A stretch of DNA of 64,000 bases. Origin: Shinella zoogloeoides. GTDB taxonomy: Bacteria > Pseudomonadota > Alphaproteobacteria > Rhizobiales > Rhizobiaceae. Location of the stretch: the NCBI RefSeq assembly GCF_030733845.1, contig NZ_CP132311.1, forward strand, positions 1,305,501 to 1,369,500, in the 5' to 3' direction. A program made the position numbers and the translations under genes. Positions 16,470-34,912 of the stretch are shown one piece after another. A model generated the notes under the pieces. The model was not told where the DNA came from and did not search any database. It saw nothing but the letters and a program-made list of their open reading frames with translations. Position 1 is the first letter of the stretch, and every line of letters begins with the position of its first letter.

Positions 16470-17915
16470 ATGCGGGTCGGTCCCGGCTATCCACAGGTCG
16501 TCGTGCTCGTCGGAGCGACGGGCGATCTCTCGCGCCGCAAGCTGCTGCCGGGCCTGTTCCATCTCATCAATGCCGGCTTCATTCCGGGCTGCCGGATCAT
16601 CGGCGTCTCGCTCGACGATATGGACGCCGGCGGTTTCCGGGCCATCGCGCGCGATTCGCTCGACAAGTTCCTGACACGCAAATTCACCGAGGCGGAGTGG
16701 GAGGCGTTTTCCGCGTCCCTCGATTATGTCCCGCTTTCCGCCGGCGCCGATGTGCTGAAGGCGGCGGTCGAGAGGGCGGAGGAAGCGCTGGGCGCCGAGA
16801 CGCGGCGCATTCACTATCTCTCCGTGCCGCCGAATGCCGCTCTGCCGGCCGTGCAGCTTCTCGCCCAGGCCGGGCTGACGGATCGCTGCCGCATCATCAT
16901 GGAAAAGCCCTTCGGCACCGACCTTGCCAGCGCGGTGGCGCTGAACAAGAAGCTGCACGAGGTGTTCGACGAGAAGCAGATTTTCCGCATCGACCATTTC
17001 CTCGGCAAGGAGCCGGCGCAGAACATCCTGGCCTTCCGCTTCGGCAACGGCCTGTTCGAGCCGATCTGGAACCGCAACTTCATCGATCACGTACAGATCG
17101 ACGTGCCGGAGACGCTCGGCCTTTCCACGCGCGCGGCCTTCTACGAGACCACCGGCGCCTATCGCGACATGGTGGTGACCCATCTGTTTCAGATCCTCGC
17201 CTTCATGGCGATGGAGCCGCCCACTGCGCTCGAGCCGGCGCCGATCTCGGAGGAGAAGAACAAGGTGTTCCGCTCCATGCTGCCGATCGAGCCGCGCGAC
17301 GTGGTGCGCGGTCAATATATCGGCTACCGCAAGGAGCCCGGCGTCGATCCGGAAAGCGACACCGACACCTTCATCGCCCTCAAATGCGCCATCGACAACT
17401 GGCGCTGGGCCGGGGTGCCGTTCTTCCTGCGCACCGGCAAGCGCCTTGCCGAAGGACAGCGCATCATCTCGATCGCCTTCCGTGAGCCGCCGAAGTCGAT
17501 GTTCCCGGCCGGCTCCGGCGTCGGCGCGCAGGGGCCCGATCACCTCACCTTCGATTTGGCCGATGCCTCCAAGGTCTCGCTCTCCTTCTACGGCAAGCGG
17601 CCCGGCCCGGGTTTCAGGCTCGACAAGCTCTCGCTGCAATTCGCCATGAGCGAAACCGGCCTGATCGGCGAAGTGCTGGAGGCCTATGAGCGCCTGATCC
17701 TCGATGCCATGCGCGGCGACCATACGCTTTTCACCACCGCCGAGGGCATCGAGCGCCTCTGGGAGGTCTCCCAGCCGCTGCTCGACAATCCGCCGCCGGT
17801 CCGGCTTTACGACCAGGGCGGCTGGGGGCCGAAATCGATCCACCAGCTCATCGCCCCGCATGCCTGGCGGCTGCCCTTCGAGCGGGCCTGGCGGGATTCG
17901 GCAAAGGTCGATTGA
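16470..17915 (+). CDS. zwf: Glucose-6-phosphate 1-dehydrogenase
   Basis: Oxidises glucose 6-phosphate to 6-phosphogluconolactone with NAD(P), the entry to the pentose phosphate and Entner-Doudoroff routes. From ATG 16470 the protein is 481 aa, near family length. The frame is open to an ATG at 16308, but that extension is Arg-rich and unlike the family; TTG 16455 is another candidate. The dinucleotide motif is VLVGATGDLSRRKL and the substrate motif RIDHFLGKE is at about 173-181. Neither pgl nor edd is adjacent, unlike the usual rhizobial zwf-pgl-edd operon, so this may be a second isozyme. Confidence 0.9.
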   Translation: MRVGPGYPQVVVLVGATGDLSRRKLLPGLFHLINAGFIPGCRIIGVSLDDMDAGGFRAIARDSLDKFLTRKFTEAEWEAFSASLDYVPLSAGADVLKAAVERAEEALGAETRRIHYLSVPPNAALPAVQLLAQAGLTDRCRIIMEKPFGTDLASAVALNKKLHEVFDEKQIFRIDHFLGKEPAQNILAFRFGNGLFEPIWNRNFIDHVQIDVPETLGLSTRAAFYETTGAYRDMVVTHLFQILAFMAMEPPTALEPAPISEEKNKVFRSMLPIEPRDVVRGQYIGYRKEPGVDPESDTDTFIALKCAIDNWRWAGVPFFLRTGKRLAEGQRIISIAFREPPKSMFPAGSGVGAQGPDHLTFDLADASKVSLSFYGKRPGPGFRLDKLSLQFAMSETGLIGEVLEAYERLILDAMRGDHTLFTTAEGIERLWEVSQPLLDNPPPVRLYDQGGWGPKSIHQLIAPHAWRLPFERAWRDSAKVD

Positions 17916-18224
17916 CGATCGGCGGGGATGTTCCGCTGCGGGATGGCTGGTTCGCCGTCCATGGCAATGCGGGAAAGCCGGAATTCGTTGGCCGCTGTCA
18001 GCTTCACCTATTCACTTCACACATGCAATCAGCATCCCGTAGTAAGGCTTTGCCTTGAAAACGTGATTCTGCGTCACGATATGCGGATGATCTGGCTTGC
18101 CTCAGCTCGTTTCCGGCATTTTTCGCTCTGCATTTAAGGCTTGCGCATTCGTTGCGAAAGCCTTAAACGCCTGCCAAACCGGAAGGGCCGGTTAGCCCAA
18201 CTTTCGATCAGTAGGAAAGAAAAC
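17916..18224 (+). promoter_or_regulatory. Spacer and 5' leader before tufA
   Basis: 309 bp without a gene. A weak sigma70-like pair, TTGAAA at 18055-18060 and GATATG at 18078-18083 with 17-bp spacing, is the best promoter guess. Downstream, TTAAGGCTT (18134-18142) and AAGCCTTAA (18158-18166) form a 9-bp inverted repeat that would fold in the leader. The ribosome site TAGGAAAG lies 8 bases before the tufA ATG. Confidence 0.4.
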
Positions 18225-19400
<1,176 letters not shown>

Positions 19401-19475
19401 CGATCGTTGACGATGGCGTAAGCTTGCCGACGGTCTTCAAGGATGTGCAAATGGCGCGCAAGCGCGATTTGCACG

Positions 19476-19509
19476 CGGCGCCGGCATCGTAGCCTCGATC
19501 GTCGAGTAA
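19476..19509 (+). repeat. 34-bp duplicate of the tuf gene 3' end
   Basis: These 34 bases, ending GTCGAGTAA, are identical to the last 34 bases of the other tuf gene (38220-38253). They differ by two bases from the end of the tufA copy immediately upstream (19367-19400). The copy carries the stop codon but no open frame into it from tufA. Confidence 0.9.
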
Positions 19510-19531
19510 TTCGGGTCTCTGACCTGATGAG

Positions 19532-19561
19532 AGCCCCGCGGGAAACCGCGGGGCTTTTTTG
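19532..19561 (+). terminator. Rho-independent terminator after tufA
   Basis: A 10-bp stem AGCCCCGCGG with CCGCGGGGCT around a GAAA tetraloop, then a run of six T. It lies 22 bp after the duplicated tuf tail, the distance expected after a gene end. Confidence 0.92.
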
Positions 19562-19816
19562 TTTTGAAAGCGTGTCCCGCGGCAGGCTTTTTTAGCTGGC
19601 CGGCATAACTCGCCAGTTCTGGGGATAGAGCCGCCTGACGGCAGCAGGTAGATTCGCGTCATCGCTTCGAGCGATTTGGCCGATGGGTGTAGTGCCCTCT
19701 GGCCCGGCGCCTGCGGATCGTTGCGGTCCGGTGTTTTGTGAAGGCGTCTCTGCGCGTGGCGGGCATGGTGCCTTGCCGTGCGCCCTACGGAAATCACGAG
19801 ACAGGCCCGCATTGTC

Positions 19817-20473
19817 ATGACTGTTTTTGCTCGTGCGGCGCGCGCAGCGCTCGCTCTTTCCACGATTCTTGCGATTCTGCCGGCCGGGCATGCCTTGGCT
19901 GGCGATTCCCTCCTGATCTGGTCGCCGAAAAAACTCTCCAGCCATGCCTATCGCCTGCGCACGGGGGCAAGGGCCGCGGCAGGCAGGGATGTCAGCGGCG
20001 GTATCGACTTCTCCGTCGCCACGTCGTCCAACGGCCGCATCCACAGGACGCGCGACAATGCCCGGCTCTGGGCCGAAGCGCGCGGGCAGGGGCGTTCCGG
20101 CGCGCAGCGCAGCGCGTCGGCCGGCTACAATCCGGTGACGGGGCGCATCTCGGCAAGCGCCGCCGTTTCCCGCAGCTGGATGCCGACGCGTTCCGTGGAT
20201 ATCGTGATCGAGCCCGTCGTGTCCGCCGATACGACCATGCGGCACGGCTATGGCGGGACGGTGCGCGTGACGCAGAAAGCCGAGGTGCGGGCGCTGCGCA
20301 CCGGCACATCCTTCATCGCCTCCGGCACCGTCTCGAGTGCAAACAAGACGATCAACACGGAACTGTGCATCGAGCAGCGCCTTTTCGACGGCTTCAATCT
20401 GACCGCGACGGTGCGGCGGCAGAATGCCGAGCTGACCGGCGCGCTGCGGGCAAGGCTCGGCTTCAGCTGGTAG
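19817..20473 (+). CDS. Exported protein of unknown function
   Basis: 218 aa from ATG 19817, which starts a clear signal peptide (MTVFARAARAALALSTILAI, to GHALA). An in-frame ATG 39 bp upstream would spoil the signal. The mature part is Arg/Ser/Thr-rich with alternating hydrophobic residues (SVDIVIEPVVSADTTM, GTSFIASGTVSS) and ends in RARLGFSW. A terminal aromatic after beta strands is seen in outer-membrane barrels, so a small barrel or surface protein is possible. I do not recognise a domain. It stands alone between tufA and tRNA-Trp. Confidence 0.7.
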   Translation: MTVFARAARAALALSTILAILPAGHALAGDSLLIWSPKKLSSHAYRLRTGARAAAGRDVSGGIDFSVATSSNGRIHRTRDNARLWAEARGQGRSGAQRSASAGYNPVTGRISASAAVSRSWMPTRSVDIVIEPVVSADTTMRHGYGGTVRVTQKAEVRALRTGTSFIASGTVSSANKTINTELCIEQRLFDGFNLTATVRRQNAELTGALRARLGFSW

Positions 20474-20596
20474 GGCGCTTTACCCATCCTGGCTGTGAAA
20501 AAATCTCGCCTTCGGGCTTGCCAAGTCGCCCCGTGCGCCGTAAAGACGCCATGCCTTGCCGGCGACGGGCGTTTCGCCACGAAGCAGCAAGCACTT

Positions 20597-20672
<76 letters not shown>

Positions 20673-20863
20673 TTTCAGCCGGACAGCGCGGACGACTTGC
20701 AGCGACGGTGGCAAATGGCGTGACGGTAGACGCCGTCTAAATTCGTGAAAAGCCCGGTTGCCCCTTGTGAAAAAGGGAATCGGGCTTTATGTAGGGCAAA
20801 ACAGACACGCGGTGCGTGGGGCTGATAGTTCAGCTTTACGTGCCGTAATGGCGTGGATATTCA

Positions 20864-21064
20864 ATGGCATCGAAAACGAATCCGATTGCGTTTCTGCAGC
20901 AGGTACGCTCCGAGACGGCGAAAGTGACTTGGCCTTCGCGGCGCGAGACGATGATCTCGACCGTCATGGTTTTCGTCATGGTCTTCCTTGCTGCGGTGTT
21001 CTTCTTCGCTGCGGACCAGTTGATGGGCTGGCTGATCGGTCTCGTCCTGAACGCTGGCGCTTGA
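20864..21064 (+). CDS. secE: Preprotein translocase subunit SecE
   Basis: 66 aa, the short single-membrane-span form. A cytoplasmic amphipathic helix with the family motif ETAKVTWPSRRET is followed by one transmembrane helix (about 33-58). It clamps SecY in the inner-membrane Sec channel. It heads secE-nusG, 16 bp apart. Confidence 0.96.
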   Translation: MASKTNPIAFLQQVRSETAKVTWPSRRETMISTVMVFVMVFLAAVFFFAADQLMGWLIGLVLNAGA

Positions 21065-21080
21065 TTGCTTGGAGATGAAC

Positions 21081-21611
21081 ATGGCTTCCCGTTGGTACAT
21101 CGTCCACGCCTATTCCAATTTCGAGAAGAAGGTCGCGGAGGATATCGAGAACAAGGCCCGCCAGAAGGGTCTCGACCATCTCTTTGAAAAGATCCTCGTG
21201 CCGACCGAGAAGGTTGTCGAGGTGCGTCGCGGCCGTAAGGTCGATTCGGAGCGCAAGTTCTTCCCCGGCTACGTGCTGGTGCGGGCGAACCTGACGGACG
21301 AAGCGTACCACCTCATCAAGAATACGCCGAAGGTGACGGGCTTCCTCGGTTCCGACAACAAGCCGGTTCCGATCCCTGACAGCGAGGCGGAGCGGATCCT
21401 GTCGCAGGTCCAGGACGGCGTCGACCGTCCGAAGCCCTCGGTCTCCTTCGAGATCGGCGAGCAGGTTCGCGTTTCCGACGGTCCGTTCGCTTCGTTCAAC
21501 GGTATCGTCCAGGACGTCGACGAGGAGCGTTCGCGCCTCAAGGTGGAAGTGTCGATCTTCGGTCGTGCTACCCCGGTCGAGCTGGAATACGCCCAGGTCG
21601 AGAAAATCTGA
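21081..21611 (+). CDS. nusG: Transcription termination/antitermination factor NusG
   Basis: 176 aa. The N-terminal NGN domain (ASRWYIVHAYSNFEKKVAED) binds RNA polymerase; the C-terminal KOW domain (GEQVRVSDGPFASFNGIV) binds Rho or ribosomal S10. ATG 21081 was chosen over two in-frame ATGs at 21069 and 21075, because GGAG sits at the right distance from it and it gives the family N-terminus. Confidence 0.97.
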   Translation: MASRWYIVHAYSNFEKKVAEDIENKARQKGLDHLFEKILVPTEKVVEVRRGRKVDSERKFFPGYVLVRANLTDEAYHLIKNTPKVTGFLGSDNKPVPIPDSEAERILSQVQDGVDRPKPSVSFEIGEQVRVSDGPFASFNGIVQDVDEERSRLKVEVSIFGRATPVELEYAQVEKI

Positions 21612-21809
21612 TTTCGCGGCGCCTTCCGGCGCTGCTCATGAAATCCAGTCTTCTCCGGAGGATTGGTGGCGGAGTTTTCCGCCAATCGCGTGGAAGGGCA
21701 GGCGGCCTTAAAGCCGGGCGCCGCGTCCGCACCACGCAACCGCAGCCGCCGGCCGTCGGGTCGGCATCATGGGCCGGGCGACCGGCCGCATTCTGAAAGG
21801 CAGAGAGAA

Positions 21810-22241
21810 ATGGCTAAGAAAGTTGCAGGCCAGCTCAAGCTTCAGGTCAAGGCAGGATCGGCAAACCCGTCCCCGCCGATCGGCCCGGCGCTTGGTCAGC
21901 GTGGCATTAACATCATGGAATTCTGCAAGTCGTTCAACGCGGCTACGCAGGAAATGGAAAAGGGTATGCCGATCCCGGTCGTCATCACCTACTACCAGGA
22001 CAAGTCCTTCACGTTTGTGATGAAGCAGCCGCCGGTGACCTACTTCCTCAAGAAGGAAGCCAAGATCACGTCCGGCTCGAAGACCCCGGGCAAGGGCGCG
22101 ACCGTCGGCAAGCTCACCAAGGCTCAGATCAAGTCGATCGCCGAAGCCAAGATGAAGGATCTCAACGCCGCCGATATCGAAGGCGCGATGGCAATGGTCG
22201 AGGGCTCCGCCCGCGCCATGGGCCTGGAAGTGGTAGGTTAA
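21810..22241 (+). CDS. rplK: 50S ribosomal protein L11
   Basis: 143 aa. Binds the 23S GTPase-associated region and is needed for stringent response activation. [16 protein letters not shown] and the [17 protein letters not shown] block are canonical. The 198-bp spacer from nusG contains a hairpin (about 21661-21688, GATT...GGCGGA with TCCGCCAATC). It may be a terminator remnant or the L1 autoregulation site known in other bacteria upstream of rplK. rplA follows after 4 bp. Confidence 0.98.
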   Translation: MAKKVAGQLKLQVKAGSANPSPPIGPALGQRGINIMEFCKSFNAATQEMEKGMPIPVVITYYQDKSFTFVMKQPPVTYFLKKEAKITSGSKTPGKGATVGKLTKAQIKSIAEAKMKDLNAADIEGAMAMVEGSARAMGLEVVG

Positions 22242-22245
22242 GACC

Positions 22246-22938
22246 ATGGCCAAGATTGCAAAGCGTCTCCAGAAGATCCGTGAAGGCATCGACCCGACCA
22301 AGCTCGTCGCCCTGTCGGACGCCATCGCCCTCGTCAAGGAACGTGCGACCGCAAAGTTCGACGAAACCGTCGAAGTCGCCATGAACCTCGGCGTCGATCC
22401 GCGTCACGCAGACCAGATGGTCCGCGGCGTCGTCAACCTGCCGAACGGCACGGGCCGCGACGTTCGCGTCGCCGTCTTCGCACGTGGCGCCAAGGCTGAC
22501 GAAGCCAAGGCCGCCGGTGCAGACGTCGTTGGCGCCGAAGACCTCGTCGAGATCGTCCAGGGCGGCAAGATCGATTTCGATCGCTGCATCGCGACCCCGG
22601 ACATGATGCCGCTCGTCGGCCGCCTCGGTAAGGTTCTCGGCCCGCGCGGCATGATGCCGAACCCGAAGGTCGGCACCGTGACCATGGATGTCGCCGGCGC
22701 CGTCAAGGCGTCCAAGGGCGGCGCCGTCGAGTTCCGCGTCGAGAAGGCTGGTATCATCCATGCCGGCATCGGCAAGGCTTCCTTCGACGCCAAGGCTCTG
22801 GAAGAGAACATCAAGGCATTCGCCGACGCCGTCATCAAGGCGAAGCCGACGGGCGCCAAGGGCAACTACGTCAAGCGCGTAGCCATCTCTTCGACGATGG
22901 GTCCGGGCGTCAAGATCGACCCGTCGACGGTTGCCTGA
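22246..22938 (+). CDS. rplA: 50S ribosomal protein L1
   Basis: 230 aa. L1-stalk protein that helps move deacylated tRNA out of the E site, and in E. coli represses its own rplKA operon. The two-domain fold is recognisable, with the [20 protein letters not shown] signature. Translationally close to rplK (4 bp). Confidence 0.98.
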   Translation: MAKIAKRLQKIREGIDPTKLVALSDAIALVKERATAKFDETVEVAMNLGVDPRHADQMVRGVVNLPNGTGRDVRVAVFARGAKADEAKAAGADVVGAEDLVEIVQGGKIDFDRCIATPDMMPLVGRLGKVLGPRGMMPNPKVGTVTMDVAGAVKASKGGAVEFRVEKAGIIHAGIGKASFDAKALEENIKAFADAVIKAKPTGAKGNYVKRVAISSTMGPGVKIDPSTVA

Positions 22939-22982
22939 TCTAGGCGCTTAATTCCGGTCCGGCTCCGGCCGAACCGCAACAG

Positions 22983-23011
22983 AATTCCCGGCCTTGTCTG
23001 GCCGGGAATTT
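22983..23011 (+). terminator. Hairpin after rplA
   Basis: An 11-bp stem AATTCCCGGCC with GGCCGGGAATT, six-base loop, 44 bp after rplA. Only TTCC follows, so it is a partial terminator or processing site between rplKA and rplJL. Confidence 0.55.
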
Positions 23012-23017
23012 CCGGGC

Positions 23018-23296
23018 TCAAACCCGGAACTCCTGTCCGAGATTGCAGGTGGTTATCCCTTAATCACTTTAGCCTGCATGAGACGGGGTGAGACCTGGAT
23101 TTCATTCAGCGTCGGATGACGCCGGAATTCGGTTCGAACCTACCTTACCTTGTGTCGCGGCCTTCGGGTCGAGCGCGGGGGGACAGGATCCTCGAGCGTC
23201 GCTCGGGATCCCTTTTAAAGCGGATCCCTGGCGGCAAAGGTAAACCCGGCAGGTCCCCGTGAGAACTCACGGTCCTGTCAACTGGAGATAGGCACA
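23018..23296 (+). promoter_or_regulatory. Likely ribosomal protein L10 leader of rplJL-rpoBC
   Basis: The 279 bases before rplJ are G/C-rich and able to fold, with a hairpin CCGTGAG-AA-CTCACGG inside longer GCAGG/CCTGT arms (about 23250-23280). Another pairing runs from TTGCAGG to CCTGCA near 23043-23080. In most bacteria the L10(L12)4 complex binds a leader at exactly this place and represses translation. I infer the same here from position and structure; the consensus kink-turn was not proven. Confidence 0.5.
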
Positions 23297-23815
23297 GTGG
23301 AAAGAGCGGAAAAACGCGAATTCGTCACGGAGCTGAACGAAGTCTTCAAGGCTTCCGGTTCGGTTGTCGTGGCCCGCTACGCCGGTATCACCGTCGCACA
23401 GATGAACGATCTTCGTACGAAGATGCGTGCAGCGGGCGGTACCGTCAAGGTCGCGAAGAACCGCCTGGCCAAAATTGCCCTTCAGGGTACGGAGTCGGAA
23501 GGGATGTCTGATCTCTTCCAGGGTCAGACGCTCATTGCTTACGCAAATGATCCGATGATTGCTCCCAAGGTAGCCATGGATTTCGCCAAGACCAACGACA
23601 AGCTCGTTGTTCTCGGTGGCGCCATGGGTGCGACCACGCTCGACGCAGAAGCAGTCAAGTCGCTCGCGACTCTGCCTTCGCTCGACGAGCTTCGCGGTAA
23701 GCTCCTGGGCCTGCTTGCAGCCCCGGCTACGCGCGTCGCCACGGTCGTTGCAGCACCGGCAAGCCAGCTTGCCCGCGTGTTCGCCGCCTACGCCAAGAAG
23801 GACGAAGCCGCTTGA
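23297..23815 (+). CDS. rplJ: 50S ribosomal protein L10
   Basis: 172 aa with a GTG start, preceded by GGAGATAGG. Base of the ribosomal stalk: the N-terminal domain binds 23S rRNA next to L11, and the C-terminal helix carries L7/L12 dimers. [20 protein letters not shown] is the family signature. Likely repressor of its own operon through the leader upstream. Confidence 0.97.
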   Translation: MERAEKREFVTELNEVFKASGSVVVARYAGITVAQMNDLRTKMRAAGGTVKVAKNRLAKIALQGTESEGMSDLFQGQTLIAYANDPMIAPKVAMDFAKTNDKLVVLGGAMGATTLDAEAVKSLATLPSLDELRGKLLGLLAAPATRVATVVAAPASQLARVFAAYAKKDEAA

Positions 23816-23875
23816 GGCGGTTTTTCGCTGTAAATCAAACCAACCAGTTCGAACCGAATATAAGGAACTATGACA

Positions 23876-24253
<378 letters not shown>

Positions 24254-24266
24254 TATCGGAATGCGG

Positions 24267-24350
24267 TGGGAGAGGGTTTCGACCCTCTCCCATCGATCCT
24301 TTCCGCTGAACTGATTACCCAAAAGCCGCTGAAAACGGCTTTTGGGTAAT
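24267..24350 (+). terminator. Two hairpins between rplL and rpoB (attenuator/processing region)
   Basis: Hairpin 1: 11-bp stem 24267-24277 with 24282-24292 around TTCG. Hairpin 2: perfect 15-bp stem 24314-24328 with 24336-24350 (arm ATTACCCAAAAGCCG). Neither has a proper U-tract. In E. coli this same junction carries a partial terminator and an RNase III cut site that lower rpoBC relative to rplJL. An equivalent function is a reasonable inference. Confidence 0.6.
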
Positions 24351-24507
24351 GGGTTCTTCAAGAGGATGGTCTTCACCCGCGAGATTGGGCAATCCGGCCC
24401 GTCGACCGGCGGCAAGACGAGATTGAACCAACCCATGATAGACGGGATCGACTGGCCAGCGAACCCCGTCCGTTGCAGGCCCGGATGCAAATTTTGAAGG
24501 AGCGACG

Positions 24508-28647
<4,140 letters not shown>

Positions 28648-28656
28648 GCCTGATCG

Positions 28657-28686
28657 GGTGCGCGCCGAAAGGCGCGCACCGTTTCC
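28657..28686 (+). terminator. Hairpin between rpoB and rpoC
   Basis: A 10-bp stem GGTGCGCGCC with GGCGCGCACC around a GAAA tetraloop, 10 bp after the rpoB stop, followed by GTTTCC. Too few U for full termination; probably a stability or processing hairpin in the rpoBC message. Confidence 0.5.
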
Positions 28687-28801
28687 GCCTCGGCCCGGAC
28701 GGGCAGGGGCGGCTCATCCGTTTCAAGCAGCCTTGCGGCACCCGGGTATCGCCGCAATTGGTTGCTAAGCAGAGGGCCACTGGCCCACGAAGGAGATAGG
28801 C

Positions 28802-33013
<4,212 letters not shown>

Positions 33014-33020
33014 GGCTGGA

Positions 33021-33083
33021 GGAGGGCGGTTCGCCGCCCTCCCGCCCAAACAAAAAAGCCGCCCGGCATCCGGGCGGCTTTTT
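33021..33083 (+). terminator. Double terminator after rpoC, bidirectional second hairpin
   Basis: Hairpin 1: GGAGGGCGG-TTCG-CCGCCCTCC (33021-33042). Hairpin 2: GCCGCCCGG-CAT-CCGGGCGGC (33058-33078), flanked by six A on the left and five T on the right. It can therefore end both rpoC and the convergent small gene. Confidence 0.9.
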
Positions 33084-33102
33084 GCGTTTCGGGTTTCCGG
33101 AA

Positions 33103-33399
33103 TTACGCGAAGCGGATGATCGCCACTTCGCCTTCCAGCGCGCCCTTGTAGGCGGAGGCGTGCGGCTCGTCTTCGGGCTCGCCCGTCAGGGTGCCGATCT
33201 GGTCGAGGTCGGCTTCCAGGAAGCCTTCTTCCGAAAGCGCGTTCAGGGCCTCGCGCACGGCGCTGTCGTCGTCGGGCGCGCGCAGCATGACGTGGATGTC
33301 GATACCCTCGTCGCCCTCGCGCTCATAGGCCTTGCCGATGATGATGAAGACCATCGGATCGTCGAGCGTGTTGTTGTCGTTGTCGGCGCTGGACGCCAT
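33103..33399 (-). CDS. Small acidic protein of unknown function
   Basis: 98 aa from ATG 33399, preceded by AAAGGAG at 7 bases; the frame extends far upstream but without family sense. Acidic, with no membrane segment. The pattern FIIIGKAYEREGDEGIDIHVM followed by an AVREALNALSEEGF helix suggests a compact alpha/beta fold. I know of similar unannotated rhizobial proteins beside rpoC but no function. Confidence 0.65.
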   Translation of the reverse strand: MASSADNDNNTLDDPMVFIIIGKAYEREGDEGIDIHVMLRAPDDDSAVREALNALSEEGFLEADLDQIGTLTGEPEDEPHASAYKGALEGEVAIIRFA

Positions 33400-33979
33400 G
33401 GCGGGCTCCTTTCGGGTCAATGATGTCCGTTCTATAAAGGGTAGGGCGGACGGACCCAAATGCAAAATCGCTGCTGCCCACCAAAAGGTGTAGCCGGGAG
33501 AATCGGTGGGTGCATTTGCCGAGCGCCGACTCTTCCGGTTGATTCCGTCTTCAGACATTCTTAATGTTCTCCGGCGATGCCTGTACGGGTCGAAAGCGCC
33601 CGCCGCAGGGCAGGGCAGGCCGCTAAAAGCCCTGCTTTTCAGGCAGGCCAGCCATTCCGGGCCGCGATTCTTTCGCCTCGCCCCTTGACCTTTTGCCCTT
33701 GAGACAGTAGACCGCACGCCATCAGAGCCTATGTGAGGCTGGCTGGTTCGGAATGACTCGTTCTGAAGTTCGCCTCAAACAGGGCTCGACGCACGTTGAG
33801 AACATGAATGCTGCACGCATGACGCGGTTATAGCGCGTCCTCTGCCTATCGAGGTCATCCGTGACAAGCGGATCGGCCTTTTATTGCGCATGAACACGCG
33901 TGTGGCCATGTATCAGCCCGCAAGGGTCACGATGTACACGCCCGCAAGGGTAACGATTAGAATTACAAGGGATGGGTCT
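33400..33979 (+). promoter_or_regulatory. Spacer and leader before the str operon
   Basis: 580 bp with no gene. The best promoter candidate is TTGACC at 33685-33690 with TAGACC at 33708-33713 (17-bp spacing; CTTGAC is the rhizobial -35 consensus). That would give an rpsL leader of about 260 nt. Near the 3' end is a tandem 24-bp repeat. I saw no convincing riboswitch. Confidence 0.4.
33916..33957 (+). repeat. 24-bp-period direct repeat in the rpsL leader
   Basis: GCCCGCAAGGGTCACGAT (33916-33933) and GCCCGCAAGGGTAACGAT (33940-33957) match at 17 of 18 bases, 24 bp apart, 22 bp before the rpsL ATG. They could be a duplicated protein or RNA binding site. Confidence 0.8.
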
Positions 33980-34351
33980 ATGCCTACCGTAAACCAGTTG
34001 ATCCGCAAGCCGCGCCAGGCGCAGGTAAAGCGCAACAAGGTTCCTGCTCTGCAGGAAAACCCCCAGAAGCGCGGCGTTTGCACCCGCGTCTACACGACGA
34101 CCCCGAAGAAGCCGAACTCGGCTCTGCGTAAGGTCGCCAAGATCCGCCTGACCAATGGCTTCGAAGTCATCGGCTATATCCCGGGCGAAGGCCACAACCT
34201 GCAGGAACACTCCGTCGTCATGATCCGTGGCGGCCGCGTGAAGGACTTGCCGGGCGTGCGTTACCACATCATCCGCGGCGTTCTCGACACCCAGGGCGTC
34301 AAGAACCGCAAGCAGCGCCGCTCCAAGTACGGCGCGAAGCGTCCGAAATAA
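33980..34351 (+). CDS. rpsL: 30S ribosomal protein S12
   Basis: 123 aa. Decoding-centre protein. The [13 protein letters not shown] loop keeps the lysine altered in streptomycin-resistant mutants, and [13 protein letters not shown] keeps the second one, so this is the sensitive form. First gene of the str operon; ATG 33980 chosen over an open upstream frame that only translates the leader repeat. Confidence 0.98.
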
Positions 34352-34398
34352 TACAGTAACCGGCGCCATTTCGCTGGTCAGATCAGTTCCAAGTTTGA

Positions 34399-34881
<483 letters not shown>

Positions 34882-34912
34882 CCGAAACTAGACGTCTCGA
34901 AAGGAGTCCCAG

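Larger units (their letters stand above)
19401..19816. other. Spacer after tufA with tuf-tail copy and terminator
   Basis: 416 bp without a gene. It holds an imperfect inverted repeat GTGCAAAT...ATTTGCAC (about 19444-19473), a 34-bp copy of the tuf 3' end, and a strong terminator. From 19562 on I see nothing beyond the expected promoter region of the next gene. Confidence 0.6.

Noticed and set aside
33400..33717. N-terminal extension of the small acidic protein beside rpoC (204 aa)
   Set aside because: The ribosome site AAAGGAG is just before the internal ATG at 33399; the extension has random composition.
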